A stretch of 64,000 bases of DNA from Bosea sp. PAMC 26642 (lineage in GTDB: Bacteria; Pseudomonadota; Alphaproteobacteria; Rhizobiales; Beijerinckiaceae): NCBI RefSeq assembly GCF_001562255.1, contig NZ_CP014301.1, positions 1,922,001 to 1,986,000 on the forward strand, written 5' to 3'. Every line of letters starts with the position of its first letter. The stretch's first letter is position 1. The position numbers and the translations under genes are program-made. The notes beneath the pieces are model-generated. The model saw nothing but the letters and a program-made list of their open reading frames with translations. It ran no database searches and was not told the origin of the DNA. This document shows, piece by piece, positions 1 to 8,406 of the stretch.

Positions 1-320
1 CGTTCGTCGGCAAGGCCCATATCGGCTACTATCCGTCGAAGGGCGTCGTCGGCCTGTCGAAGCTCGCCCGCATCGTCGATGTCTATGCCCGCCGCCTGCA
101 GACCCAGGAGGCGATGACGGCGCAGATCGCCCAGGTCATCGACAGGGTGCTGAAGCCCCGCGGTGTCGCCGTGCTGGTCGAGGCGGAGCATATGTGCATG
201 TCGATGCGCGGCGTGCACAAAAGCGGTTCCGCGACCATGACCACGCAATATACCGGCCTGTTTCGCGACCCGGCCGAACAGGTCCGTTTCTTCACGATGG
301 TCAAGTCGCCGGGGCTTTAG
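1..320 (+). CDS. folE: GTP cyclohydrolase I, C-terminal part (5' end outside window)
   Basis: The reading frame is open from base 3 and encodes the last 105 residues of type I GTP cyclohydrolase, which makes dihydroneopterin triphosphate from GTP in the folate pathway. The motifs [20 protein letters not shown] and [12 protein letters not shown] are the family signatures; the Cys in HMCM is a zinc ligand and the His and Lys of VHKSGS are also conserved. The N-terminal half lies upstream of the window. The hisI gene follows on the same strand after a repeat-bearing gap, an order common in Rhizobiales. Confidence 0.96.
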   Translation, partial: FVGKAHIGYYPSKGVVGLSKLARIVDVYARRLQTQEAMTAQIAQVIDRVLKPRGVAVLVEAEHMCMSMRGVHKSGSATMTTQYTGLFRDPAEQVRFFTMVKSPGL

Positions 321-344
321 CGCGGTTTGGCCTAATGCAAACAC

Positions 345-459
345 CGCCGTCATTCCGGACAAGCGGCGAAAGCCGCGCAGATCCGGGATCCATCGTAAAG
401 CATCGCCGTGCCCTGCGATGGATCCCGCCACTCCGCTTCGCTCCGGCCAGGATGACGAC
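345..459. repeat. Intergenic imperfect palindrome, 'CGTCATTCCGG' family, copy 1
   Basis: The element starts with CGTCATTCCGG and carries an inner arm near CCGGGATCCATCG with its inverse CGATGGATCCCG, then ends near CCAGGATGACG. It fills most of the folE-hisI gap. Four more copies with the same ends lie at about 25.2, 28.3, 43.3 and 54.9 kb. The right end of this copy is the least conserved. Confidence 0.75.
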
Positions 460-524
460 GTGTTTCCGATCGAAATGATCAGGCGCTATAGGCTGCCGAA
501 GCGAAATCCCATTCCGGAGTCTCC

Positions 525-929
525 ATGGCGCCCTTTCCCACCGCCCCCGACAAGACCGCGCTCGAGGAGGGCACCGTCCTAACCCCCCGCTTCGACGCAG
601 CCGGCCTCGTCACCTGCGTGGCGACCGACGCCGCGACCGGAGAGGTGCTGATGGTCGCCCACATGAACGCCGAAAGCCTGCAGCGCAGCATCGAGACCGG
701 CGAGGCCTGGTACTGGTCGCGTTCGCGCTCCGAACTCTGGCACAAGGGCGCGACCTCTGGGCAGATCCAGACGATCGTCGAGATGCGGGTCGATTGCGAT
801 CAGGATGCGGTCTGGCTCAAGGTGAAGGTCGCCGGCGATGGCGGCTGCTGCCACACCCGTCGCCGCTCCTGTTTCTACCGCGTCAAGCCGCTGCGCGACG
901 AGGCCGGGCAGGAGCTTGCCTTTGCCTGA
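525..929 (+). CDS. hisI: Phosphoribosyl-AMP cyclohydrolase
   Basis: This 134-residue protein matches HisI, which opens the purine ring of phosphoribosyl-AMP in histidine synthesis. Family motifs are [35 protein letters not shown] and [14 protein letters not shown]. The Asp residues of DCDQD bind Mg and the cysteines bind Zn. It is a stand-alone HisI without a fused HisE domain, which is usual in alphaproteobacteria. The start is supported by a GGAG ribosome site ending about 6 bases upstream. Confidence 0.97.
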   Translation: MAPFPTAPDKTALEEGTVLTPRFDAAGLVTCVATDAATGEVLMVAHMNAESLQRSIETGEAWYWSRSRSELWHKGATSGQIQTIVEMRVDCDQDAVWLKVKVAGDGGCCHTRRRSCFYRVKPLRDEAGQELAFA

Positions 930-1137
930 TTGCCGAACGGTCATGCTTTCGCGCGGCTTTCATCGTTGCGTCAAAAGCCTTCGATAGCGCGTCAATACCG
1001 TCGCGCAGCGTCCGCTGACGGACGACGCCTCGCGGGAGCTCTTAAGCCTCCTGCAACGCGGCCGGTTCATGATGCAGCCGCGTCGCAGGGGCGGCGCCAG
1101 ATCGGCGCGGGTTTGACGGCGGAACGACGGAGCCTCG

Positions 1138-2115
1138 ATGAACGACATGAGCACCCGGGAGCCGTTGCGACATGATCGCCGGCCCAAGATCGGACTGGCG
1201 CTTGGCGGCGGGGCGGCTCGCGGCTGGGCCCATATCGGCGTGCTCGAAGTCTTGCTCGAAGCAGGCTTTGCCCCCGACGTCATCGCCGGAACTTCGATCG
1301 GCGCCGTGGTCGGCGGCTGCTACTGTGCCGGCAAGCTGCCGCAACTCGCCGAATTCGCCGGCTCGCTGACCAAGCGCCGCGTCGTCGGGCTGATGGATTT
1401 CCATATCGGCGGCGCCGGACTGATCGCCGGCGGACGGCTGAAGCGTCTGCTCCAGCGCGACCTCGCCGATCTCCGGATCGAATCGCTCGACCAGCGTTTC
1501 GTCGCGATCTCCACCGAACTCGGCACCGGCCACGAGATCTGGCTGACCCATGGCCTGCTGGTCGACGCCCTGAGCGCCTCCTATGCGCTGCCGGGCGTGT
1601 TCGACCCGGTCAAGCTCGGCGGGCGCTGGCTGATGGACGGCGCGCTGGTCAACCCGGTCCCGGTCACGGCGGCGCGCGCGCTCGGCGCCGACGTCGTCAT
1701 CTGCGTCAACCTCAATGGTGAACTCGCCGGCCGCGGCACCATCATCCAGAACCATCCGGCAGAACGCGAACCCGAGCTTGTGCCCGAACTCGACGTGCGC
1801 CCGACATCGCGCTGGCTGGGCGGCATCACCGGCGCGGCTCGCCGGGTCCGCGGCCTCGTCGGCCGGCAGGGCAACGAAAGGCCCGGCCTTGCCGGCGTCA
1901 TGATCGACGCCTTCAACATTACCCAGGACCGGATTTCGCGCTCGCGGCTCGCCGGCGACCCGCCTGATGTGATGATCGGCCCGAAACTCGCCCGCATCGG
2001 TCTGTTCGATTTTCACCGGGCCGAGGAGGCGATGGAGATCGGCCGTAATGCGACGCGGCGCTCGCTCGATGAGATCGAGGCGGCGATTTCCGGAAGCACG
2101 ATCGCGACGGGCTGA
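1138..2115 (+). CDS. Patatin-like phospholipase (RssA/YchK-type)
   Basis: This 325-residue patatin-fold serine hydrolase probably cleaves acyl esters of membrane lipids. The oxyanion-hole stretch LALGGGAARGWAHIGVL is near residue 20, the nucleophile elbow GTSIGA near residue 50, and the Asp of the Ser-Asp dyad is in WLMDGALVNPVPV near residue 170. There is no signal peptide or membrane segment, so it is likely cytosolic or peripheral. A GGAG site precedes the ATG. The physiological substrate cannot be read from the sequence. Confidence 0.9.
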   Translation: MNDMSTREPLRHDRRPKIGLALGGGAARGWAHIGVLEVLLEAGFAPDVIAGTSIGAVVGGCYCAGKLPQLAEFAGSLTKRRVVGLMDFHIGGAGLIAGGRLKRLLQRDLADLRIESLDQRFVAISTELGTGHEIWLTHGLLVDALSASYALPGVFDPVKLGGRWLMDGALVNPVPVTAARALGADVVICVNLNGELAGRGTIIQNHPAEREPELVPELDVRPTSRWLGGITGAARRVRGLVGRQGNERPGLAGVMIDAFNITQDRISRSRLAGDPPDVMIGPKLARIGLFDFHRAEEAMEIGRNATRRSLDEIEAAISGSTIATG

Positions 2116-2169
2116 GCTAAGCCAGGAGCCATGCCCGTGTTCAGAGGCGGTCTCGAAACGCGCTGCGAC

Positions 2170-2287
2170 GAGTCGGCTGGCGTGGCTTTCGAGAACCGGA
2201 GCGGAGCGGACTTCTCTCCGTGAGCACCGGAAGCGCAGAATGCCGCGTCAGACGGCCGTCGCAGTAGCGTTTCGGGATCGGCTCTCA
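2170..2287. repeat. Intergenic repeat abutting a stop codon, family E copy 1
   Basis: About 118 bp that match the element at 8286-8406, with a near-identical core including GAACCGGAGCGGAGCGGACT and GAGCACCGGAAGCGCAGAA. Its right end coincides with the stop codon of the CBS gene on the minus strand, and it lies between that gene and the converging patatin gene. Confidence 0.75.
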
Positions 2288-2716
2288 GGCCATTGCGATG
2301 TAATCGCGCATCGCCCGGCTCTCGGCCTCGATCGCGGCGACGCGATACTTGACGACGTCGCCGATCGAGACGATCCCGGCGACGCGGCCGTCCTCGACCA
2401 CCGGCACGTGGCGGAACCGGCCCGAGGTCATGATTTCCATCAGTTCGTCGATGCTCGTCTGCGCCCGGCAGGTCACCACCTTGGCCGTCATGGTGCGCGA
2501 GACCGGGCTTTCCAACGCTGCGGCGCCCATCTCGCCCAATGCCCGGATGATGTCGCGCTCCGACAGGATGCCGACCAAAGCGCCGTCGGCGCCCGTTACC
2601 ACCACCGCGCCGATACGCCGCTCGCTTAGGGTGCGCACGACCTCGCCCAGCGTGCGATGCGGCTGCACCGATACGACCTCATGGCCCTTGTCTCCGAGAA
2701 GCTGCGCGACATTCAT
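2285..2716 (-). CDS. Tandem CBS-domain protein
   Basis: A 143-residue protein made almost only of two CBS domains: about residues 8-65 (ERRIGAVVVTGADGALVGIL) and 75-130 (FRHVPVVEDGRVAGIVSIGD). Such stand-alone CBS pairs bind adenine nucleotides or similar ligands and act as energy sensors. The start chosen is the ATG preceded by AGGAGGATGAGGCC; an upstream in-frame extension exists but overlaps the rhomboid gene and does not look coding. The regulated partner is unknown. Confidence 0.9.
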   Translation of the reverse strand: MNVAQLLGDKGHEVVSVQPHRTLGEVVRTLSERRIGAVVVTGADGALVGILSERDIIRALGEMGAAALESPVSRTMTAKVVTCRAQTSIDELMEIMTSGRFRHVPVVEDGRVAGIVSIGDVVKYRVAAIEAESRAMRDYIAMA

Positions 2717-2892
2717 GGCCTCATCCTCCTGTGGCGGCGCCGTTGTCCGGCACGCAAGTTCGGCTGAACTCCGGCGCGGAACAAACGGATGAGATCGCCC
2801 GAAAGGCCGTGCCGAGTCCTCTGCTCGAACGGGAGTGTGCGGGAAGAGCGTGGCGCAGGCAAGGCTTGCCCTCACGGCGCGGCCAGGTGGCG

Positions 2893-3714
2893 TCAGCGGC
2901 GGACGGCACCTTTGTCGAGGAGCGGGAACAGCAGCAGCCCGACGAGGAAGCCGCCGATATGCGCCTCCCAGGCGATGCTGGTCTCCTCGCCCAGAATGGG
3001 CACCAGCCCGGCACCGAACAGGATGTTGGTGACGAACCAGATCACGATGAACAGCAGCGCCCGCGAATTGCGCCAGAGCTGACCCAGCCGCTCCGCCGGG
3101 ATCGCCTTGACCACGGTGTCGTCGCCGAGTTCGCCGAAGCGAAGGCCCGGTGCGAAGACGAAGCGGATCGCGGCAGCCGTAGCTCCCGACACGGCCGCCG
3201 ATGCGCCCACCAGCGGCAGAACGTCGAGATCGCGCGACCACCAGTGCAGAAGCGCCCCGCCGATCGTGGCCAATCCCATCAGGTTGAGAAAGCGGGCGGG
3301 CCCCAGCCGGCGTGCGACCGGGCTGCCGAAGGCGGCGAGCCACACCACGTTGGAGACCAGATGCAGCCACGAACCATGCAGCAGCCCATAGGTCAGCAGC
3401 GTCCACAGCCGCGGCCCGCTATCGGCCAGCATCAGCCGCACCAGTTGCAGGCGGTCGGCGAGATCCTGCACAGGCAATGACTGCGCCAGCCCGTTCAGCA
3501 TCTCCTGGGCGCGCTCGGGATCGAGCCACAGGCTCATGCGCGCCGGAACGAAGGCCAGCCAGGCCATCAGCAGATAGTCGTCATAGGCCGACAACAGCAT
3601 ACGGCCTCCCTGGATCAGCGCCAGCAGCGCGATCAGCCAGGTGACGACGGCGGGAAGGTTCACGATCGGCTCGCGGCCCGATGGCGCGGAGGGATCGGCA
3701 GGATTCTCAGACAT
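2893..3714 (-). CDS. Rhomboid-family intramembrane protease
   Basis: A 273-residue polytopic membrane protein. The nucleophile motif GASAAVSG is near residue 170, the HLVSNVVW helix (HxxxN type) lies ahead of it, and the catalytic His is in AHIGGFLVG near the C-terminus. The loop with WLDPERAQEML after the first membrane helix is longer than in GlpG. Start MSENPADP was chosen over an ATG 36 bases upstream because the extra residues are low-complexity. The substrate is unknown. Confidence 0.88.
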   Translation of the reverse strand: MSENPADPSAPSGREPIVNLPAVVTWLIALLALIQGGRMLLSAYDDYLLMAWLAFVPARMSLWLDPERAQEMLNGLAQSLPVQDLADRLQLVRLMLADSGPRLWTLLTYGLLHGSWLHLVSNVVWLAAFGSPVARRLGPARFLNLMGLATIGGALLHWWSRDLDVLPLVGASAAVSGATAAAIRFVFAPGLRFGELGDDTVVKAIPAERLGQLWRNSRALLFIVIWFVTNILFGAGLVPILGEETSIAWEAHIGGFLVGLLLFPLLDKGAVRR

Positions 3715-3831
3715 GGCCGACAACCTTGCCGAAGCCGCAGCCGGAGGCAAGCCGGACTGCCGCTATGGGCGCCCGGCAACGCGTGGCGCGTCTGGCGACG
3801 ATCCTGAAATTTTGACTTAAATTTTAAGCGG

Positions 3832-3840
3832 TTATCCACA
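3832..3840 (+). promoter_or_regulatory. Single DnaA-box-like 9-mer
   Basis: TTATCCACA, the consensus DnaA box, sits in the AT-rich stretch 3810-3865 between the divergent rhomboid and PAS genes. It is isolated, so it may be chance or part of the promoter of the PAS gene. The rest of the 3715-4015 gap shows no gene. Confidence 0.3.
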
Positions 3841-4015
3841 ATCGTAAGGTATCGTTAACCTTAACTGGACCCTGCCTGTGCCGCCCGCCGAGGTCGCGTG
3901 GCAAGACGGCATGCTCTCTGCGTCGGCCCGTCGAGGATGGCGAAAAGCGCTCTCCGTCGAACGGAAATGCGCCAAGGCGGCACAGTTCCCGTGCCGAAAG
4001 CGAACGCAGGCAGAC

Positions 4016-4600
4016 ATGGACGCCGGAATGAAGAACACGAGCACCCGTCTGGTATACGAGTACTGGAACGCGCTGCGCGGCGAGCGCGCGGCGCCCGAAC
4101 GCGGCGAGATCGAGCCCGGCGCCTTGCGCCATGCGCTCGCCGACACGTTCGTGCTCGAAAATGAACAGATCGGACCGGTGTTCCGCCTTGCCGGCACGCG
4201 TCTTTGCGCCCTGATGGGCCATGAATTGCGCGGCCGGCCCTTCGCCGGGCTGTGGCAGGAGGTCGAGGCCCAGGGCGACATGCGCCGCCTCGTCCAGACC
4301 GTCATGGACGAGACCGCCGGCGCCGTTGCCGGCCTCTCCGCCGAAACCCGTGACGGCGCGCCGGTCTATCTCGAACTGCTGCTCCTGCCGCTGCGCTATC
4401 GCGGCCGCACCCATGCCCGCGTGCTGGGAGCGCTCTCTCCTGCGATCACCCCGGAATGGCTCGGGCTCGACACGCTCGATTCGATGCGGATGATATCCCT
4501 GCGGATGCTCTGGCCTACTACGGCCCCGACCCGTGCACCGCAGCCGGTGCCCCGCTCCGCCCCGCCGAAATTCATGGTATTGCCGGGCGGTAGAAGCTGA
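4016..4600 (+). CDS. PAS-domain protein (PAS_5 / PF07310 type)
   Basis: A protein of about 194 residues of the small PAS family found in Rhizobiales and Caulobacterales. The pattern LVYEYWNALRGER, then a PAS core with FRLAGTRLCALMGHELRGRP, then LLLLPLRYRGRTHARVLGAL is characteristic. No output domain is present. The start is uncertain: 4016 (MDAGMKNTS) or 4028 (MKNTS), both with weak ribosome sites. The next gene encodes a PilZ protein 59 bases downstream on the same strand, which suggests a shared signalling role; this is inference. Confidence 0.82.
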   Translation: MDAGMKNTSTRLVYEYWNALRGERAAPERGEIEPGALRHALADTFVLENEQIGPVFRLAGTRLCALMGHELRGRPFAGLWQEVEAQGDMRRLVQTVMDETAGAVAGLSAETRDGAPVYLELLLLPLRYRGRTHARVLGALSPAITPEWLGLDTLDSMRMISLRMLWPTTAPTRAPQPVPRSAPPKFMVLPGGRS

Positions 4601-4659
4601 AATCTAATCTTGCGTTAACCAGCGCAAGGTTAAGATCGGCTTGCAATCAGGCTGATCCC

Positions 4660-5274
4660 ATGTTGAGCGCGCTGCAAACGCCCCCCACGGCCATTCGTCC
4701 TGTCGAGCGCAGGCGGCATCATCGCATGAAGGTCGTCCTGCTCGGACGCTACATGCTGCCCAACCGCATGGAATATCCCTGCCAGTCGCTCGACATCTCG
4801 CCCGGCGGGCTGCATATCGCCGCCCCGGCCAAAGCCGCGCCGGGCGACCGCGTCATCGTCTATCTCGAACATCTCGGCCGCATCGAGGGCACCGCCGTCC
4901 GCACGACGATGGAAGGCTTCGCGATGACCATCACCGCGACGAGCCGCAAGCGTGAGAAGTTCACCGCCCAGCTGACCTGGCTCGCCAATCGCGAAGAACT
5001 CGGCCTGCCCGAGGATCGCCGCCACGAGCGTATCGTGCCGCGCAATCCCCGCGCAATCCTGTCGATGGACGACGGCAGCGAACATGTCGTGCGCCTGATC
5101 GACATATCGCTCTCGGGCGTCGCCTTTTCGAGCGATGTCGACTTCCAGATCGGCACTCCGGTCCGCGTCGGCTCGACGACGGCCAGGGTGGTGCGCCGCT
5201 TCGACGGCGGCTTCGCCGCCGAGTTCCGCTTCCCGCTCTCGGCCGACATCCTCGACGAGAACCTGGAACTCTGA
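4660..5274 (+). CDS. Tandem PilZ-domain protein (c-di-GMP receptor candidate)
   Basis: A 204-residue soluble protein with two PilZ domains. The first has ERRRHHRMKV near residue 17 and LDISPGGLHI near residue 44; the second has DRRHERIVPRNP near residue 117 and DISLSGVAF near residue 145. The RxxxR and (D/N)xSxxG signatures that bind cyclic di-GMP are present in the first copy and near-complete in the second. It probably couples c-di-GMP levels to motility or exopolysaccharide; a GGDEF-EAL gene and bcsS also occur in this window. Confidence 0.9.
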   Translation: MLSALQTPPTAIRPVERRRHHRMKVVLLGRYMLPNRMEYPCQSLDISPGGLHIAAPAKAAPGDRVIVYLEHLGRIEGTAVRTTMEGFAMTITATSRKREKFTAQLTWLANREELGLPEDRRHERIVPRNPRAILSMDDGSEHVVRLIDISLSGVAFSSDVDFQIGTPVRVGSTTARVVRRFDGGFAAEFRFPLSADILDENLEL

Positions 5275-5323
5275 GCACCGGCCGGCGCTGAGCGCTTGGC
5301 CCTCAAGTCGCGATAGCCCCCAA

Positions 5324-5445
5324 CAGCCCTCATCCTGACGAGCGCTCCGCAGGAGCGCGTCTCGAAGGATGCTCCAGGAGGCTCCCGAACCATCTGGAGC
5401 ATCCTTCGAGACGCCGCGTTCCGCGGCTCCTCAGGATGAGGGCTG
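5324..5445. repeat. Intergenic long palindrome, family C
   Basis: Ends CAGCCCTCATCCTGA and TCAGGATGAGGGCTG are perfect inverse copies (15 bp), and an inner pair around TCGAAGGATGCTCCAG / CTGGAGCATCCTTCGA also inverts. It would fold into a long stem-loop. It fills the first half of the 391-base gap between the PilZ and peptidase genes; the remainder (5446-5665) shows no gene and probably contains the downstream promoter. Confidence 0.85.
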
Positions 5446-5665
5446 TGGGGAGGAGCGCCGTTGCTGACGCCGGCACCTGCCCCCTCTTGGTTAAGCACCC
5501 GTAAATCCAGAGCACGCATTTGTTAAGACCGCATTCGCCCGCGGTTGAGCCTAAGATCTCGACCTAGCCGATATCGCGCAATTGCATAAAATTGCTTGTA
5601 TTCGTTTCAAGTGAAATCCATCCGCGCCTCGCATCGTCGCCCCCAGGGACAGGAAAGGGGACGAG

Positions 5666-6295
5666 ATGCTTTTCGACTATCGCAATATCATGGGCCCGTT
5701 GCTGGCCGTGGCACTGGCCGCCATGGCATCCGCTGCACAGGCCCAGCAATCGGCGGGCATCCCCGTCGCCAGCCTGCCGATCGCGGCATCCGGCGATGCG
5801 CGAGCGCCCTACGCCTGGAGCGACTACTGCAAGCGCAGCCCGAGCGAATGCCGCGTCGATACCCAGGAAACCGACAGCGTCGAGATGACGCCCAGGCTCT
5901 GGAAGACGCTGCTGGCGCTCAACACCAGGATCAACCGCGAGATCGAAGCCGTCACCGATCAGGATCACTGGGGCGTCGTCGACCGCTGGGATCTGCCCGA
6001 GGATGGCAAGGGCGACTGCGAGGATTTCGCTTTGCTCAAGCGCAAGCGTCTGGTCGAGGCCGGCGTGTCGCGGCGCGCCCTGCTGATGACCGTGGTGATC
6101 GACGAGGACAATGCCGGCCACGCCGTGCTGATGGTCCGCACCGATCGCGGCGACTTCATCCTCGACAACAAGCGCAACGCGATCCTGCCCTGGAACCAGA
6201 CCGGATACGTCTACGTCAAGCGCGAGTCGCAGACACGCACCGGCTGGACCTCGCTCGGCGGCCTGGCGACATCGACCGTCGCCTCGGTGCGCTGA
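5666..6295 (+). CDS. Bacterial transglutaminase-like cysteine peptidase (BTLCP, PF06035)
   Basis: A 209-residue exported protein with an N-terminal signal segment (residues about 8-27, ending near AQAQQ). The triad is visible: Cys in GKGDCEDFALLK near residue 118, His in NAGHAVLMV near residue 152, and Asp in FILDNKRNA near residue 169. Relatives act as periplasmic proteases; the LapG branch of this family cleaves surface adhesins under c-di-GMP control, but no LapD-like partner is seen here. The ATG follows a purine-rich AGGAAAGGGGACGAG site. Confidence 0.9.
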   Translation: MLFDYRNIMGPLLAVALAAMASAAQAQQSAGIPVASLPIAASGDARAPYAWSDYCKRSPSECRVDTQETDSVEMTPRLWKTLLALNTRINREIEAVTDQDHWGVVDRWDLPEDGKGDCEDFALLKRKRLVEAGVSRRALLMTVVIDEDNAGHAVLMVRTDRGDFILDNKRNAILPWNQTGYVYVKRESQTRTGWTSLGGLATSTVASVR

Positions 6296-6307
6296 CACGA
6301 GAACAAC

Positions 6308-6330
6308 CCGCAGCCCTCGCCGGGCTGCGG
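6308..6330 (+). terminator. GC hairpin after the BTLCP gene
   Basis: CCGCAGCCC and GGGCTGCGG pair over 9 bp around a 5-base loop, 12 bases after the stop codon. No T-run follows, so it may be a 3'-end stabilising hairpin or part of a tandem terminator with the next one. Confidence 0.45.
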
Positions 6331-6392
6331 CAAGAGACGGCGATCCTCGGTCACGTTCCCACCCCACCCGTCCCCAGGCCGGGTTCGCCACA

Positions 6393-6435
6393 GGGCCGGC
6401 TTCTCTCCCCGGGAAGCCGGCCCGCTTCTTTTTGC
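6393..6435 (+). terminator. Rho-independent terminator
   Basis: GGGCCGGCTT and AAGCCGGCCC form a perfect 10-bp stem around an 11-base loop and are followed by GCTTCTTTTTG. This is a textbook intrinsic terminator for the plus-strand BTLCP gene, placed just before the converging carbonic anhydrase gene. Confidence 0.85.
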
Positions 6436-6442
6436 AGATGAA

Positions 6443-6973
6443 TCAGTCGAGCCGCTTCATCTCGGCGGCGAAGAGTTTCCAGCGGTCGACATAGCCCTGC
6501 GCGCTGCCGGCGATCCCGGCAACGCCCTTGTCGTCGATCGTCCGCACCGCCCGGGCCGGCGAGCCGACGATCAGCGAATTATCTGGAAATTCCTTGCCCT
6601 CGGTGACGAGCGCATTGGCGCCGACTAGGCAGTTGCGCCCGATCTTCGCACCATTCAAGACCGTGGCCCCCATGCCGACGAGGCTGTTGTCGCCGATCGT
6701 GCAGCCATGCAGGATCGCGCGATGGCCGATCGTGCAACCGATGCCGACGCTGAGCGGATGGCCCATATCGGTGTGCAGCACGCAGCCCTCCTGGATATTG
6801 CTGCGTTCGCCGATCTCGATCCATTCGTTGTCGCCGCGCAAGACCGCACCGAACCAGATCCCGACGCCAGCGGCGATCCGGACCTTGCCGATGAGATGGG
6901 CGTCGGGAGCGAGCCACCATGCGCCGTCGGGCGGGGTTTCGGGCGCGACGCCCTGGAGCGAATAGAGCGGCAT
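6443..6973 (-). CDS. Gamma-carbonic anhydrase family protein (YrdA/PaaY type)
   Basis: A 176-residue left-handed beta-helix hexapeptide protein. The turns VGIWFGAVLRGDNEWIEIG, SNIQEGCVLHTDMGHPLSVG and CTIGHRAILHGCTIGDNSLV are typical; the His residues of HTDMGH, IGH and LHG are the zinc ligands of gamma-class carbonic anhydrases. Many family members lack strong CO2-hydratase activity, so the exact role is uncertain. Confidence 0.92.
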   Translation of the reverse strand: MPLYSLQGVAPETPPDGAWWLAPDAHLIGKVRIAAGVGIWFGAVLRGDNEWIEIGERSNIQEGCVLHTDMGHPLSVGIGCTIGHRAILHGCTIGDNSLVGMGATVLNGAKIGRNCLVGANALVTEGKEFPDNSLIVGSPARAVRTIDDKGVAGIAGSAQGYVDRWKLFAAEMKRLD

Positions 6974-7032
6974 GGGGCAAATATCCTTCTGCGGGAGCCG
7001 CGGTCAGGATTGCAGGCGCGCGGCCCGCCCCG

Positions 7033-7362
7033 TCAAGCGCCGGCGAGCATGTGGAAAAGATCGAGCACGACCCGGCCCGACGCCATGCTCCACAGGCCCG
7101 CGATCATGCTCGCCAGCATGACGAAGACGAACGGACGCCCCTCGATGCGGCGGCCGCGCACGGTGTTGCGCAAAATCAGGAAGGGCGCGCTGAACACCAC
7201 CACAGGCACGCTCGCGACGGCGCCGAGCCCGCCGCCCTGCAGCAGCCGGAAATCGGCCCGCTTCGAGCTGAACATCTCGAAGGTGCTCGCCAGCAGGCCG
7301 GCGAAGGCGAAGCCTATCGCCAGCGATTTCAGCGCCTCGGCGGCGGCAGGGTCGATCGTCAC
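7033..7362 (-). CDS. Small membrane protein of the DUF6949 type
   Basis: A protein of about 109 residues with three predicted membrane helices (LAIGFAFAGLLASTFEMF, VASVPVVVFSAPFLIL, FVFVMLASMIAGLWSM). It resembles a conserved Rhizobiales membrane family that I believe is DUF6949, without known function. A GTG start at 7362 has a GGAG site 8 bases upstream and is preferred over an in-frame TTG at 7383. Confidence 0.7.
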   Translation of the reverse strand: MTIDPAAAEALKSLAIGFAFAGLLASTFEMFSSKRADFRLLQGGGLGAVASVPVVVFSAPFLILRNTVRGRRIEGRPFVFVMLASMIAGLWSMASGRVVLDLFHMLAGA

Positions 7363-7400
7363 GACGCGAACTCCAGGCGACAATGTTCCCGACCCTGCCG

Positions 7401-7480
7401 CATGGTTTACGAATTGTGAAGGAAACTCGTTAGCGATGGTTAACCCTCTCGGGTCGGTCGCGATACGACATGGTTTACGA
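7401..7480 (+). promoter_or_regulatory. 12-bp direct repeat in a divergent promoter region
   Basis: CATGGTTTACGA occurs at 7401-7412 and again at 7469-7480. The second copy runs on to TTTA-N7-TTAA, close to the CtrA consensus TTAA-N7-TTAA of alphaproteobacteria. It lies between the divergent genes at 7362 and 7535. A regulatory role is inference. Confidence 0.35.
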
Positions 7481-7534
7481 GCCGTTAAGGGCCGTCTGCT
7501 TCACTGGAGCGGTCCAGAAGCCGAGGCCAAGGCC

Positions 7535-8245
7535 GTGACCGCATCGCTCTCGCACGCCCAGCATTCCGCCAATCTGGCGACGATGATCCGTACCCGGCTG
7601 AAGCGGCCGCCGCCGCCCTTGCCGCGCGCCGATGCGGCGCTGCTGAAGACCGCAGCAGCGATCCTCTTCGCCGGCGCGGTGGCAACGGGCGCAGCCCTTT
7701 TCGCCAGCCGGCCCGACGACGACGAAGCGACGCAGGTTCAACCCGCCAGGATCGCCGACACGGTCCTGATGGTTCCGCGCAACCTCACCGGCTCGGAGCA
7801 GGACGACAGCAGCCGGCTGGTCGGCATGGTGCGGCTGCGACTGGCCTGGCCGAATTTCGGCCCGGCGCAGGGCCATTCACGCAACACCTTGCTGGTCACG
7901 CTCAGCCCGCCCGACAAGGTCAACGAACCGGCGACGCAGCTTTCGGTCTATGCCCGCTTTCTGACCCCGACCGTCTGGTCGAACCCCGGCGGCCTCGTCG
8001 TGCGCGGCTTCCGCAAGGGCTCGCCCTATGAGGGCGACGAACTCTACGTCTCGGTGCCCGACGGGCGCGGTTTCGCGGCGCGCTGCCCTCTCGATAGCGG
8101 CACGGCGGCACTGGACGAACTCTGCCGCGTCACCTTCAAGCATCGCGGCGTCGACGTGAACATCCGCTTTCCGCGCACGATCATCGCCGACTGGGAGTTG
8201 ATGCTGGGCGGCGTCCGCCGGACCGTCGACGGCATGATCCGCTGA
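7535..8245 (+). CDS. Hypothetical membrane-anchored protein
   Basis: A protein of about 236 residues with one N-terminal membrane helix (LLKTAAAILFAGAVATGAAL) followed by a periplasmic domain. I do not recognise the domain. Visible patches are VLMVPRNLTGSEQDDSSRLV, YARFLTPTVWSNPGGLV and LDELCRVTFKHRGVDVNIRF. Two cysteines (AARCPLD, DELCR) could form a disulfide. The start is uncertain: GTG 7535 has a purine-rich site, ATG 7583 is the alternative. An open frame extends far upstream but lies over the carbonic anhydrase gene on the other strand. Confidence 0.7.
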   Translation: MTASLSHAQHSANLATMIRTRLKRPPPPLPRADAALLKTAAAILFAGAVATGAALFASRPDDDEATQVQPARIADTVLMVPRNLTGSEQDDSSRLVGMVRLRLAWPNFGPAQGHSRNTLLVTLSPPDKVNEPATQLSVYARFLTPTVWSNPGGLVVRGFRKGSPYEGDELYVSVPDGRGFAARCPLDSGTAALDELCRVTFKHRGVDVNIRFPRTIIADWELMLGGVRRTVDGMIR

Positions 8246-8285
8246 GCTCATTCCGGTCGTAGCGGGCTCGGAGGTGCGCTCCGGT

Positions 8286-8406
8286 GAGTCGGCTCGCATG
8301 GCCTTCGAGAACCGGAGCGGAGCGGACTTTTCGTCCGTGAGCACCGGAAGCGCAGAAGGCCGGGTCAGACGGCCTCCGGAGTAGCGCCTTCCGAGCCTGC
8401 GGCTCA
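8286..8406. repeat. Intergenic repeat abutting a stop codon, family E copy 2
   Basis: Matches the element at 2170-2287 over about 120 bp. Its right end coincides with the stop codon of the DUF3126 gene on the minus strand. It separates that gene from the converging membrane-anchored protein gene. Confidence 0.75.

Noticed and set aside
3800..3865. Possible replication origin near a DnaA box and AT-rich DNA
   Set aside because: Only one DnaA box is present and no dnaA, hemE, parA or repABC gene is near.
7460..7490. CtrA-regulated promoter
   Set aside because: TTTA-N7-TTAA departs from the consensus by one base and such sites occur by chance; kept only as a weak regulatory note.
6707..7534. 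Long N-terminal extension of the membrane-anchored protein ending at 8245
   Set aside because: It covers the carbonic anhydrase and DUF6949-type genes antisense and the promoter region.
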